From positions 1,728,501 through 1,792,500 of the forward strand of contig JABAKD010000014.1 in assembly GCA_012845835.1 (NCBI GenBank): a stretch of DNA of 64,000 nucleotides. Direction: 5' to 3'. The notes under the pieces were generated by a model, which had not been told where the DNA came from, did no database searches, and saw only the letters and a program-made list of their open reading frames with translations. The stretch comes from Undaria pinnatifida. Lineage: Eukaryota; Sar; Phaeophyceae; Laminariales; Alariaceae. The position numbers and the translations under genes are program-made. Of this stretch, positions 1-11,800 are shown piece by piece (position 1 is the stretch's first letter; each line of letters begins with the position of its first letter).

Positions 1-49
1 TCGCTTTCCACCGCGGCACACGGCCAAAGGGCAGGGTAATCAAGGCAAA

Positions 50-303
50 CGGCGAGTCCCGCAGGAGAAAGGGAACTACTCGCGACACACCATCCGATCT
101 CGACAACAGCAAACACTTGATCGCGTATCATACACATGCCAAAATCCAAGATTGAAAACCGGGGGTGGCTCCAAAATGTCCCCGTTGTCGCAAATAAAAA
201 ATATCGCCTTCAGGCGAGTCCCGACGGCGGACAGGGGACTACTCGCACAATAGCACACGAGTGCGACAACAGCACAACTGCGGTTGATCATGCATACATA
301 AGC
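50..303. repeat. Degenerate two-copy tandem repeat, ~163 bp unit
   Basis: A segment starting with GGCGAGTCCCG near 51 recurs near 214. Both copies then carry a GGGACTACTCGC-like stretch, a GCGACAACAGCA-like stretch and a TGATC...CATACA...GCC end. The copies are diverged, and the open frames across them are short and unlike any known protein. I see no gene here. Confidence 0.6.
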
Positions 304-479
304 CGAAACAGGGTCCAGGGCGGGTGCAACGGAAAAACAAATACTGGTGTAACCAGTCTTATGATGGCGTCTTGGGTACTGGGCTTTGTACCTTAACCGG
401 TGCGGGGGATGCTGCATGTTGCCGCAGTGGGTCCATGGGAACATTCGATACCCCCCAGCTTGCTCGTTCACCCAAAAGT

Positions 480-1130
480 TCAAAAAGTTGCTCTGCCGCG
501 CGACCCGGCGAGAGGGGCAAGTCGTAGGCCGTCTGTATGCACAGATTATTTTATAAGCAGAGCAGTCTACTCGCAGAGTATAAGGCAGTATGATAGCTAC
601 GAGTACATCCTTCTGTACACGCGCTACGCGTACCGTTATCGTTCATTATGATATCGAAGCCCAGTGTCATATGCTCTATCGCCCATCGCCCCGCCTCCGT
701 CCCACCACCCCCAGTCGCCCCCGTCAAGTACCGCTTATACCGTCGGTCGTGGCTAAGATTACGAAAAGGGAACGGGCGTCTGCTGTGATGTTTTCGCTCG
801 TGTGCCCGGCGAGACGGGCAGACCGTCTGCATGTATTGTCTGTTATGTGTACGCACACAGCGTAGAGTTTTGAATTCTGAGTACTGGTAAGCCTTCGTGC
901 CCTACTGCCGTAGTAGCTTCTGTGTGCGTTCTTCACATAAATAGGCTGCCTTTCCACCACCTACATGCCTTCCACCATCTACATCTCCACAACTGCTATC
1001 GACGGTTTGTACCTTCGATGCCCAGTGCCGCATGGCACTTTCGCTTTGCCTCCCTCCCACCACCCCTCCCGCCCCTGCTATTAAGTCCCACAATTCACAC
1101 CGGTCGTGGCTACGAGGGTGGCATCTTGAT
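480..1130. repeat. Degenerate tandem duplication, ~300-360 bp unit
   Basis: Several landmarks recur in the same order. CGGCGAGA...GTCTGTATG at about 507 recurs at about 808. A GAAGCCCAGTG-like stretch near 657 recurs near 1015. CGGTCGTGGCTA at 743 recurs near 1101. The offsets of about 300 and 360 bp show an imperfect, indel-rich tandem. No coding signal is recognised. Confidence 0.5.
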
Positions 1131-1983
1131 GTGCTGTGCTGCCTATGGACGTGTGCCTGCTTGCTTGTTTTCACGACTGCAAGGCACCGCTGCACTGGCA
1201 GCAGCAGGTAAAAGACACCAGCAGCATGATACTCTTGTGATGTTACACGTAATTGTAGACTGGGTGGTGCTACTGGGTATATACTGATGACGCACGGAGA
1301 GAGTAGTTGCCGCAAAAATATCGGATGCTCCTAAGAAGGCAAAGCAGGCATCAGGGCAACGGCTGCGCTATGCTATCACAAGGCAAGCAAGCTCGTCAAG
1401 AGGAACAGCAGGTAGATGCTGTACGGGTCCGGTAGTAGCAAGGTACGTACAAACGCAAGATTCAGCAGGCGGGCATCTAGGGAGAGCATACCTTGGAGTT
1501 CTTGCAAAAGTTGCAAGGGGAAACTACCAGGCAGTTCCCGTCGGCGTCCATATTTCCCCCACGATTGATAGGGCAGGCAGCACGAACGTTGCATCTCCGA
1601 TCTCTCGGCCCTCGCCCTCTACAAGGAGTTCAAATGATATTTGGCTTTTTCTTACAGGGACATCGGGTAGGTGGGTTTTCTGAGAGGGGGCCGGGTGCCG
1701 TTTTTTTCTCCACACGACGATGCTTACGCCAATAACTGCAGTTGCAGTGCTCGTGGCCACAGCTGTTGAGGTTGGGGGGCTGGTCGACACCCGCGCCTTT
1801 ATCACGCTTACCTCGAGCCGACCGACCGCTGCGCCAGATCGAAGACCCCGTGTCGAACACCAATATCGTCGACGAAGAAACTCGTCGACGTCGCTGCTAC
1901 CTCCACGCGCCGTACAGCAGTACGGAGATAGTCGAGATGAAGATGATCAGCAAATATTTTGGGACGCTGTGGTTGAGGTAAGT

Positions 1984-2295
1984 CGTATGACCGTGCCAAA
2001 AGTCTCTGCCCAGTGCAGCTGCTACTGTGCTGTGCGGTTCTGCTCATTGATATGGGGTTTGGTTTCGAGACCCAACCCCCCAGGGGTGCAACATGATGCC
2101 TTGGGTCTTGAGCGATGCTCGCCGAACGGAGGTCTACAGCAGCAGTAGGAAAAAGAGTATGGCATCGCCGTGCCAAAAGTCTACCCAAAACTGGTGCAGC
2201 TGCTGCTATGGCGTGCTGTGGTTTGCCCAGCACAGCTGCTATGGTGCCTTCAACCCTCCGGGGGTACAGCATGAGGGCTTTCGCGATACTATATT
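1984..2295. repeat. Two-copy tandem repeat, ~180 bp unit
   Basis: CCGTGCCAAAAGTCT occurs near 1989 and again near 2167. A stretch with a short palindromic C-run/G-run and ACA(A/G)CATGA occurs near 2070 and again near 2253. The unit is about 180 bp. CAG/CTG trinucleotides are common inside it. No gene is seen between 1130 and 3180. Confidence 0.55.
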
Positions 2296-3179
2296 TGTAC
2301 CACCAAAAAGCAGTGAATCTCCCACGACTCGATATGGATCAGCTGTCCGTCTTCGCGGTGAAGGGGGGGCATGCCATGCGGCTATATTTTGCGAAAACAC
2401 CGCGAGCGAAGCACGAGTAGAGCTCGCCGACCGCCGACCAAATGGTGGCCACAGCGGTCTGGGGTCAGCTGCCGATTACAATCGCGATTGATCTGGCACC
2501 CTTCAGACTTAAGTGCTTGGGACCTACCATGAATCAATGCGAAAGGGTACCTATTCGAGGAATGGAGCTCCTCAGCAGTCCAAAACCAAGGTTGAACTTT
2601 AGAAACGCCGGCAGCACCTCGTATGCCGTACAAGTACATACGTGAAAATACATGCTACCGGTACAGCAGGATCATCAATCACACTTGTACAAACTCAATG
2701 GTGTTTCTCGGACCCGAAACGCTCATGACCTCGTTCGTTTTCACTAGAACTGCCACCCACAGCAGGGCATCTTGTTGCAGCATGTCCCCGAGACTGCTGC
2801 CTCTTTTCGATGAGGGGCGAAAAAAAGCAGAAAAAGAGGGCGCGATGCCGCCGGTCAAACGGGCGCCTACTACTGTTACCTCCATCAATTCACAGCCGTA
2901 CAGTCAATATACGCCCCAAGCTCCCCCCCCGCCAGCTTCTTTCAATCACAATAACACGAAAAGTGATTGCGTCTCTGTTTGACTCGGCGGCGCGGTGGTG
3001 GAATTATCAGGCTCCGGTATCATACAATGTCAAAGGTAAAAAGATTGATCAATGCAGCTGCATGGTGTGCAAAAACGGTAAGCGTTGTCAGGAAAGGGGA
3101 GGAGAGGTTCAGGTACCGTACTGTTACCACGGACTTGATTATGCGAGTTAATGTGATAACAACAACTTGGTTGGGCATA

Positions 3180-4180
3180 TATTCTAAAAATATAGATACA
3201 CTCCAGGATTTTGTCGAAACTCATCGTACTTGCAAGCTGTGTGTGATACTCCGATCGCGCGTATTACGGGGTGTGTGTCCTCATAAGGATGTAGGTCGGC
3301 GACTCCCCTTGGAACTACAGTGTAGCTTGTACCAGGGTCAACAGGGTGATGTTAATCAGTCTGTGCGTGGAAACTATAAAACCGGTTTTTGAGGGGGACA
3401 GCTGTAGAAGGAAATGCATCAGTTTATCAAGTACATCCTGTAAGTCGCATAACCGGTGAGGGGAGGGCAGAGTTTTTAAGGGCGTGGGGGGCTGGGTTTG
3501 AACAAGAGGGAGCGGGGGAAGGAGGGGCAACTCAATCTGTCCGCGGAAACTTTGATTATTTTAAGGGGACAAACCCGACGGCTGTGGAAGGAATGCATCT
3601 GTTCATCATGTATATCCTGTAAGTCGTACAACCAGTGAGGAGAGGGCGGAGTGTTCGAAGGGGCGGGGGAGCGGGGTGGGGGGGGGGGTAGCTGTATATA
3701 TATTATAAAAATTAAAATACACTCCAGCTGTGAGATCGAAGATTTCGTCGAAACTCATCTTTGCAAGCTGTGTGTGATACTCCGATCGCGCGCATTACGA
3801 GTTGTGTGTCCTCATTAAGGATATAGGTCGGCGACTCCCCTTACAGCTACAGTGTAGCTATCAGGGTCAACAGGATGATTTTAGTCAGTCTGTGCGCGGA
3901 AACTATAAAACCCGTTTCTGAGGGGGACAAAATCTGACAGCTGTGAAGGCAAAGGGGGGGCCTGGTTTTGATCAAAAGCGAGCGGGTTTGGAGGGGGGCG
4001 GGGGGGGGGGGGGGGGGGGGGAAAGGGCAATTTGTGCATGTAAGCTATAAATCCTTTCGAGGGGATAAATCTGACGGTTTTGGCACCAATATATTTTTGG
4101 GGGCGGGGGGGGGGGCAGCTCGATATGTGCCCGGAAACTATACATTATTTCGAGGGGATAAATGTGACTTTTGTTTTTGT
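3180..4180. repeat. Cluster of dispersed element A with nested tandem units
   Basis: Two copies (about 3180-3410 and 3695-3940) of a dispersed repeat found elsewhere in the window. The signature is an A/T-rich start (TATAAAAA...ATACACT), then CGTCGAAACTCATC, GCAAGCTGTGTGTGATACT, CCGATCGCGCG, GGTCGGCGACTCCCC and GGGTCAACAGG. Around them, ACTATAAA...GAGGGGA(C/T)AAA with a nearby GCTGTGGAAGG-like stretch recurs four to five times. Long G-runs at about 3681-3693 and 4000-4020 and a T-run at 4184-4202 interrupt the cluster. No terminal inverted repeats or protein-coding capacity are visible, so the class is unknown. Confidence 0.6.
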
Positions 4181-4597
4181 TTGTTTTTTTTTTTTTTTTT
4201 TTATATATCACAAACCACGAACCACCAAATCATGACGTACCAGGTACGTATTGCGAAATCGCAGGTTATCACGAGCGAGATACAGCAGCAATACGTGCCG
4301 GTAGGCAACCGAGGTGCGGACCTGTGCGCGTCTGGGACCGCCACCTCAATCAATGAACAGCCGTAAGCTCAGTCCAAACTACCCCTCCCGCCGGCTTCTT
4401 GCGTTCACGAATACATCTCAAATCGTTTTCGACCAAATCGCTACGTACGTAATGGCAGGTTATCGCGAGCGAGTTAGACAAACAAGGGGCGGACCTGTCG
4501 CGCGTCTGGGGCTTCGTTGCGCACAACAGAGCCGGCAAGGCACCGCCGGCGGGACCTCCGTCGTACAGAGCTACTGGCCTTTATTTTCCCGGGTTGG

Positions 4598-4698
4598 ATG
4601 CACGGCCTTGGTGGGATAGGTGAACCAACCATCGTGCTTTCCACTTCATGGATCTGTTCGCACGTCTTATGCTGTCTACTGCTCGTTGTACTTGGCAA
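4598..4698 (+). CDS. Candidate first exon of the AspH-type hydroxylase (signal anchor)
   Basis: An ATG at 4598 opens about 33 codons ending in a hydrophobic run (HVLCCLLLVVLG), followed by AA|GTGAGA as a good splice donor at 4698/4699. The exon ends two bases into a codon. This is exactly what the acceptor at 5291-5292 needs, since the next exon starts with one base. A membrane anchor would suit this family, whose animal members are type II ER membrane proteins. The link rests only on phase and hydrophobicity. The true first exon may lie elsewhere upstream. Confidence 0.33.
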
Positions 4699-5292
4699 GT
4701 GAGAGTCGTGGAAAATATTTAAAAATAAGGGAGGGGCCGCAGATCCCACGAATCGTGTCTGCATCTGAGGCATACAACTTGTGTATGATTTAAGCCAGAG
4801 CCAGACCCCCAGCTCGGAGGGTGGTTTCATGAATTTTTAGTTGTAGCAAGTACGCGAGCGATGTGTTTGAAAGCTGAGTGAAACGTCGTCCGCGATCCCC
4901 CTCTTCACCACTGTGGTGCATGCCTTTGTCTACACCAGGTATACACCGCCATCCAACACTCCATGTTCGAGCATCTACATATTTATAAGTCTGCTGTACA
5001 CGCCACGTAGCTATTCCCAATCACGAACGCTACAACAGCCGTGCGCTCCGGTGTAGGTTCAACCCGAGCGAAACAGCACTGCTTTCGCCACGTTTCAAGT
5101 GCCACGTTTTTGTCTTGAGGTGGATTTTTTTCTCTGATTTTTCAATCTACTGTCTGTGTCATGTCTGTGCAAACCCTGATCGGTCATGCCACTGACCATC
5201 GATAAAACACATCACCGGGTACCTTTTTCTGACTTATTAGTATTATGACATATGACACCACGTTTTATTGGGTTGTCGGTTCTCACACATAG

Positions 5293-6786
5293 GTCAACAT
5301 TTGAATGGCTCCAAGACCTCGAGGATGCAGCCCCTGACATAACGCGGGAGATGGAAGCCCTAGCGCGAGCGGGGGGCGGAGGGCGTTACAAGGGAGGCAC
5401 CGGAGAGATGAGTACGGTGTATGATGCCACGCAGGGGTGGGGCACGATGAGACTACGGTACATGGGCAGGTGTGTGTGTCGGTATGAAACAGACTCTCAG
5501 AGAGTGTGGAAACTTGGTTTGCATTGCTTGATTACCAGCAGCAGCTAATAGCCGACTGCTAGTAGTAGCCCCAAACGAACACTGGCCGTGTCGCTATGGT
5601 TTAGTTACTCTCGACATTACAATCACAGCCGTGCAGCAGGCGCAGAAGGAGTATTACTCGTGTTATGATTGTTGTATTTGCTACGCCCATCCTTATATCT
5701 ACCGTGAGTGTACTGCTTGAAGTGCAACAGTCTTGGATCGGATGCAGCAGTACTGCAACCCGTCCTGTTTCACCAATAACGCGGCTCGCTGGCCTTGGCA
5801 GACGCGGAAAGTACTCGACTGAACGCTACTACGTATAGCGCCTTTGTCAAAATGCCTCCTCGAACGAGTTGTCCGCTTGATACAAGTCATAATACGTCAC
5901 CACCTCGAAGTTTTATCTTTGTACTGCTGCTAATAATATCTCATGTATGAACATTTTCTTTCGCCTTGCGCTCAAATTCAGGTACGATCAGCCAGGCGTA
6001 AACTACGCCCTTCTACCGGCTACTCTATCGGCTTTGCGCCGACTCCCTCTAGCACCGGAAACCGCCGCGTTTCAGCGACAGCTCCCAGGGACTGGTCTGC
6101 CGCTGCACGTCGATCCAAGCAACTGGGTGCTTGGGTGTCACGTAGGAGTGGTTGTGCCTACCCCAACCGGTGTGGCGACGGTTCGTCCGCCAGGCGATGT
6201 AGCTGGAGAAGGTTTCCGAGAGAAGGGCGTTAAAGGTCGAAATAGCCGTAGTGGGACCGGATTTGGGGGAAACGGGGGTGATGGTGGTAATGCACGGCAA
6301 GCCGGCGGGACTATAAAAAAATCCTCGAAGGCAAATCGACGTAGTAAAAGAAAGGTAACTTCAACTATGGTTAGTTCAGAGGTTGTAGACGACGGGCCAG
6401 GGGGTACGGTGCTGCCTCGAAATATTGTGAAGGGTTTTACGGCTACGGCGACGCAGGATGAGCATAAAATCGATAATCGCCATCCAGCTATTAATAGGGT
6501 CATCGTTGAAGGACAAGGTGGTGGTAATGGTGGTGGTGATGGTGGTTGTGGAGAGCGGGCCTGGATGGAGGTGGCAGGGGAAAAGCGTCACTGGGAGACA
6601 GGGCGGGCATTCGTGTTCGATCCTTCGTTTTTGCATCGCACGCACAACCCCACCTCGGGAGAGAGGGTCATCCTGAACGTGGATATTTGGCACCCAGGGC
6701 TCACGGAGGTTGAGCGATCCGCGATTCGGAGAGTGTGTGAGCTTGTCGAGCAATGGAACGCACGATCTGGGTTGTTTGAGGGTTGA
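5293..6786 (+). CDS. Aspartyl/asparaginyl beta-hydroxylase (AspH-type 2-oxoglutarate oxygenase)
   Basis: Two exons are clear: 5293-5469 and 5982-6786 (stop 6784-6786). The donor AG|GTGTGT and the acceptor TTCAG|G join in phase to give an unbroken frame. The first encodes the usual N-terminal helix of the domain (STFEWLQDLEDAAPDI). The second holds the core: LPLHVDPSNW, then CHVGVVVP with the first metal-binding His (6139-6141), FDPSFLH with the second (about 6634), GERVILNVD with the 2-oxoglutarate-binding Arg, and the family end WHPGLT. These match the two-His, carboxylate-free iron site of animal AspH. The enzyme should hydroxylate Asp/Asn side chains using Fe(II), O2 and 2-oxoglutarate. 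A Gly/Lys-rich insert of over 100 residues separates the two His blocks and stays open throughout. The family call is secure; the N-terminus is not. Confidence 0.85.
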
Positions 6787-8480
6787 ATTATGTCTTGAGC
6801 TTTGTCGCACCAGATTGACTTTCGTACAGGGTGTTCGCTTCGCCCCCGGGCGCCAGAGAAAAAAGCATTCAAGATTCGATACATGTGTTTTGTATAGACG
6901 CACGATACGCGCCTGAATGGTCATAAAAGGCAAAGGGCGGTACAAGGGGTACGGTCGTTCGTCACAGGCACATACATTCAACGTGTTAGATGAGAACTAC
7001 AACGGTATTGTTGAGAGAGGTATAAAAAAAAAACATTGTCGTATGTATTGCAGTGGTTTATACCAGGTATCTCTCATGTATCACGAACATCACAAAATCA
7101 AGTGTGGGCATGCGCTTGTGTGTACGCCACGTCAAAAGCAGGTGACAGACGCCGCCTCGTGTCCCTCGAAACGTACAAAGCATGATGAATTGGAGCTTTT
7201 TCTCTTTTTGCCATTTTCAGGCAACGGATGCGAGTAAACCTTTATCTCCGCACGGCCGCGACAACTGGAAGGGGAGTACGATGGTGACCCGTGATTCTTC
7301 GTCTCGTACGATCCGAGCATGTTATAATTGCTAGACTCCGTCCGAGACATTCCACCACTCATCACCATCTGATCACCGTCGATCAAGCTTCAATGTCGTA
7401 ATAAATATCGTATGATACGACTTGTACGAATCGCCACAAAACAAACCACCGAGTTTTTACGTATCATGTGTGCGGTATTGCACGGATCACATACATACAC
7501 ATACAATTGTACATCAATCATCGGCGAAACCCTCCCTCTCTTGAAGGGGACTGCTGTGTCTGATATATGTCAGGTGTTAGAGACTGTGTGAGCCGCCGAC
7601 GTGATGCAATCATCTACCCCCGCCGTGGTGTATGTAGCTGCGCCCGAATACCACTGCTGTACCTTACAATCTACGCGCATTGTTTCTTTTTGGTGAACAA
7701 TTGGTCGGTTGTACTCTGTACTTTCTTGAAGTTGTTTTATAAACGTGCGATCTGGGAAGAAAAAAAAACCGCTGACAGTCAGCCACATACACACGATAAA
7801 ACGTGCGGGTGCATGAAGACAATCGAGAGTGTACTGCTGCTATAATAATACCTGGTAGATCAGTGCGGCTTCTGCTTGTTGTTGTACGAGAAGTAGTCGC
7901 AGCAGTAAATTCACCGGCAGGTATCATAGGTTTAACTCTGAGCAGGTCTCATAGAGCCGTCGACGACGGCAAGCATTCATTCGTTGCATCATGACAGACA
8001 CGTTCCTTCGTTGTATGCACGATGCAGCTGGCGGGCCAGCGCTTTTATGTTGGCACAAAGTTGTTTTTTTGTTTTGTTTCGTTTGGCGGAAATCACAACA
8101 CAGACCTAGAGAGAAGAGGCCCGGCCAAGAGCGGATCACTGTTGTAAGTAAACGGTGGTGGGTCAAAACTTCACTGAGCGCAAGCACTCTAGTGCGCTGC
8201 AGCAGTAATGCTTGTGCTGAAGACGTATGCCCAGCTCTAGAGTCGGGACAACAGGTCCCATCGTCGAAACACCCTCACGAGTCCACGACCAGCTGTTCTT
8301 TTCTTCGGCTGTTCACGACGTATCTTCAGAATCTCGTTGGGTGTCAGTTTCTTGCCCTGCACAACAGCCAGCGAAGTTTGATCCCTGCTTGTACAGCGCA
8401 CAACTAGCCTACACGAATCGGCTTAGGCATGCTATGCTCACGGTATCGATTGTTATCTTAGATCGAGCCCGAGATCACAT
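6787..8480. other. Non-coding stretch after the hydroxylase gene
   Basis: This holds the 3' flank of the hydroxylase gene and then sequence with only short, unconvincing frames on both strands. I see no exon with credible splice sites, no RNA gene and no clear repeat. A GTACGAATT/GATACGA-rich stretch near 7380-7460 is AT-rich and could be regulatory, but nothing supports that directly. Confidence 0.4.
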
Positions 8481-8492
8481 TGCCTAACTTGC

Positions 8493-8660
8493 TGCCGCTG
8501 TCGGCGGGGCGTTTGCACGGCTCCGACCAGCCCACCCGAAGTTTTCGCGCCAACCTGCCCGAGCCTATTATCAAAACGCCTTTCAGTAAAGGGGGGGGGG
8601 TACGGGGACATGTACTAAAAAAATTGCTTTTTTACTGAACTCGCTTCCCGCCGACAGCGG
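8493..8660. mobile_element. Possible MITE or hairpin: perfect 14-bp inverted repeat ends
   Basis: CCGCTGTCGGCGGG at about 8493 is mirrored by CCCGCCGACAGCGG at about 8647, enclosing some 140 bp. Inside, CAGTAAAG and a TTTTTTACTGA stretch form a second, inner complementarity beside a G-run. The layout suggests a small non-autonomous DNA transposon or an extruding hairpin. No target-site duplication is evident. It ends about 110 bp before the candidate start codon at 8770. Confidence 0.4.
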
Positions 8661-8769
8661 AATCGATCATCATCAGCTCCCGACCGAGCCTGCACGGCGC
8701 CTTGAAGAAGAACGCTTTCTCGTACGGCTTTTATCCTCTCTTTGGGCCTTGCTTCTCTCCGCGGGAAAC

Positions 8770-8829
8770 ATGGATCAGGATGGCTTGTTCCTCATGCTCA
8801 AGATGTGCAACGGCTGCAGCCACAACAAG
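8770..8829 (+). CDS. Candidate first exon with a CxxC motif
   Basis: An ATG at 8770 opens 20 codons (MDQDGLFLMLKMCNGCSHNK) that end at AAG|GTGGGG, the same exon-end/donor form seen at NOP58 exon 3. The exon ends in phase 0. The exon at 16540 starts in phase 0 and begins GSWKKCMSRRH, so joining them would complete a CxxC...C...H pattern. The implied intron is 7.7 kb and holds a LINE fragment and other repeats. It may instead belong to a separate gene or be chance. Confidence 0.3.
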
Positions 8830-11800
8830 GTGGGGTGATTTGATCGACAAAAGCATGGCAGTTTTGAAGTAGGACTCTCGGACAGACACACCGGATCGGT
8901 TCGGCTCATGCCCGCTCTCACGAGAATGGTCGGCGGGGGGCTCATTGTGCTCGCCCTCGACCAACTCCTCGCCACTGAGACGTAGGAAGCTGGTACTGGA
9001 GCAGAGTCACGCTCTTGCGCCGGGCTGGCCTCCCTCGCGGAGTCCCCACGAGGGTACGGCGGTGTCTGTATAGACCACTGGGCAGCAGTATTTTTCGGGC
9101 ACTCGTACAGGAGCCCGACTACTCCGTACCAGGTAGAAAGCTCTCGGCCGCGCGGTGTAGTTCGAGAGATCAAAAGTAATCCATGACAGCAGCAGTAGCA
9201 GCTGTCGGGCGTGCAGGTATGAGATTGACTTGAGGCACCCTCTCTCGTGGGTTGGTGGAGGGCGACGACGTGTTTGTGTTTGTGTGTTTTGTACAACCGA
9301 AGGTGCCTGTTTGGTATGTTCTCGCGTTCCGCCGACCGTGCGATGAACTACAGCAGTACAAAAGTATCAGTAAAATCGGTCGGAAAAAACATGGCGATCT
9401 GTCGAGATTGATTGACCTATCTCATGCGTAGCCCCGGCATGCGCTCTGCACCACCAGGCCCATACCCAAGGGGGCCCTCCTCGTCATCCTCCTCCTCCTT
9501 CTCCTCCTCCTCCCTCAGCGGACGGCGATGTACCCCCAGAGCTGACCTCGCCCACGCTATGGACTTTGCATTTGTTGAGGCCATGTTTCTTCGAAACATC
9601 TCGAGCCTCACAAAAATTAAAAAATCGGACGAGCGTACATCAAACGCCGGTCATGACGACAAGCACAAAAGCCAGTTTCGCTTATTTCTTCCTCGGATAC
9701 GGACCTCTTGTTTGACCTGTTCTCTCCACCGGACTGCCCGCTGCTGCTGTGTTGATGTTAGCTCGCGGCCTCGTCCATCCTTTACGTCTCTGCAGCCTCA
9801 TGGCATGGACCGTATGGCCCCTCCCTGTCTTGTGTCGGTGCCAGTGTTGTCCGCCGAGGCCTATAGCGGCATACACGTTCTGGCTGTACGTGCTGCTGTA
9901 CATTGCTTGTGTGTGGCCTGCGGCTGACATTTTTTTGCTTTTTTCGTCGACTTCCGCACAAAAAAGATCAAAATATTCCTCCGCTGGGGGTGATGGTGAT
10001 GTTCCGGGCAAAATCGTAAAATCGTCCGCCTCTCGTATGGTATGATGTGTGCATACCGCTCGTATTCGTGTTGTACCCGGCACCTTCTTGGTACTGGTAC
10101 GTGCCTGGTATGTTTTTTTACTATTAGTAAGTTGTTTTGTATGCGTAAGCAGCTTTAGACTACCATCATCATCGTCTACCGGCACATTTTTTGGAATGCA
10201 CACCCAACCCCAAAGCTACGCAAGCCCGACCTCTCTTTTATGTTTTGACTTGCAGCACGTCTCCCTACGGAGTTTCTAACGTGTGGCATTTTTGTACTTG
10301 GTGCTGGGACAGGAGCGGTATGAGTACGCCTGCAGTAGGCGTGGTCGGTGGGCGCGCCGCTCTGCGTACACGTCTTTTTTCAGGCCTGCCCCCCGTCCGT
10401 TTGCGGGCTGTCCGGAGTACGCCGCTGTGCCGCGTGGTGTTGGACAGGAACAACTATAGGATCGGTGGGAAGCTGCAGAAATTCGCTGCAGACAGAATTT
10501 TGCTGCAGACAGAAATTTGCTGCAGACATGATTTTGCTGCAGACTTGTTCCCCCCACCCTCTTCGTCGGCTAGGAGCATGTCCCCCGGATGGCCCATGAG
10601 GGACGGGGTTAGGAACGCCCTTGGGCAAGGGCAGGAGGTAGGGTGTACTCTTTTCATGCACGGCCGTAGTCGTATCAGCGTACATAGTCCCTCGCATCCC
10701 TGCAATGCCGGGACGGAGCACGTCGGGTTTTCGCCGACCAGGCAGATATCACCTGCGCTAAGCGCGAAGCGCTGTGAGGTGTTCGGCGAGTCGCACGATG
10801 GGTGAGCTGCATCCTACTAAGAACCGCTTTGGGGCGGACTTGCACATGGATGACAGCTTCGACGAGTTAATTTAATATCCGGTATGGCCATGTTCTAGAG
10901 ACAGCTCAACGGGAGTACTATGTAACCGCCTCGTGGGTGCCTTACCATAACCACCACCTGGTACCTGATACGAGCATTCCCCTTGTGCGAAGTAGAACTT
11001 CTCCACCCCGCACAAATGATCTAACTCGACCGCCAGCTGTGATCGACCTCAAAAAAAAAAAACGGTACCCTGGTGGTCTAACAAATAGCTCATATAGTGA
11101 GCGTCATCTTTTTATAGTGTCGTTGCTAACCGACGCCAACCTAACGGGGGGCGTATGGTACTCACTTCATGCATAGCCGTAGTCTTCTGACCATTGACCT
11201 TGGCATCCCTACAATCCGAGACGGGCCGCGGCGGGGGGGGGGGTAGTCATCATATCGTGGAGCTATACGCAGCCACTTGGGGGCGGAGCACGTGGGGTTG
11301 TCTGCAACATGTGTAAGCAGGGCGGCGCGCCCGCCGGCCCCCATACTCCTACATACCGTGTACCGTTTTTGTCCCAATACTTGCTGCCAACGCTTGGACC
11401 TCCGGCTGCAAAGCATGGTCGCTAATAAACCGTGCAATTTCCTCCGTTTCCTCGAATGTTTGCTTTCTCTTTTCAGTTTTCGTTTTTTTTTTTTGTACGA
11501 ATTCTATCATACAACGAGTTATGTACCGGTACTGTCGCTGTTGTTACGTAGTTCTGGCGTCGTTTTCGACAAGTTAGGCATGTCAGGATAGTTTGGGGGT
11601 TTGGGATTCAAGTTTTTTCTCTTGTCGCGGCGAGTCTTTACACGTGTGATATCGTATCCTATTTTTATCTAAGTCTACCTGGTACGACTTCGTACTGGTA
11701 ACTTCTTGCAGTATTAATAGTACCCGGTATAATACAAGCTGACGTATTTGGTACCTGGTATGTAGAAAGAATATCGGTGACGTAAGCTAAAAAGTAGTCG

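Noticed and set aside
9417-9611. Minus-strand frame with an acidic Glu/Asp run
   Set aside because: The run is the complement of a CCTCCT pyrimidine tract that looks more like a splice acceptor on the plus strand; neither reading can be confirmed.
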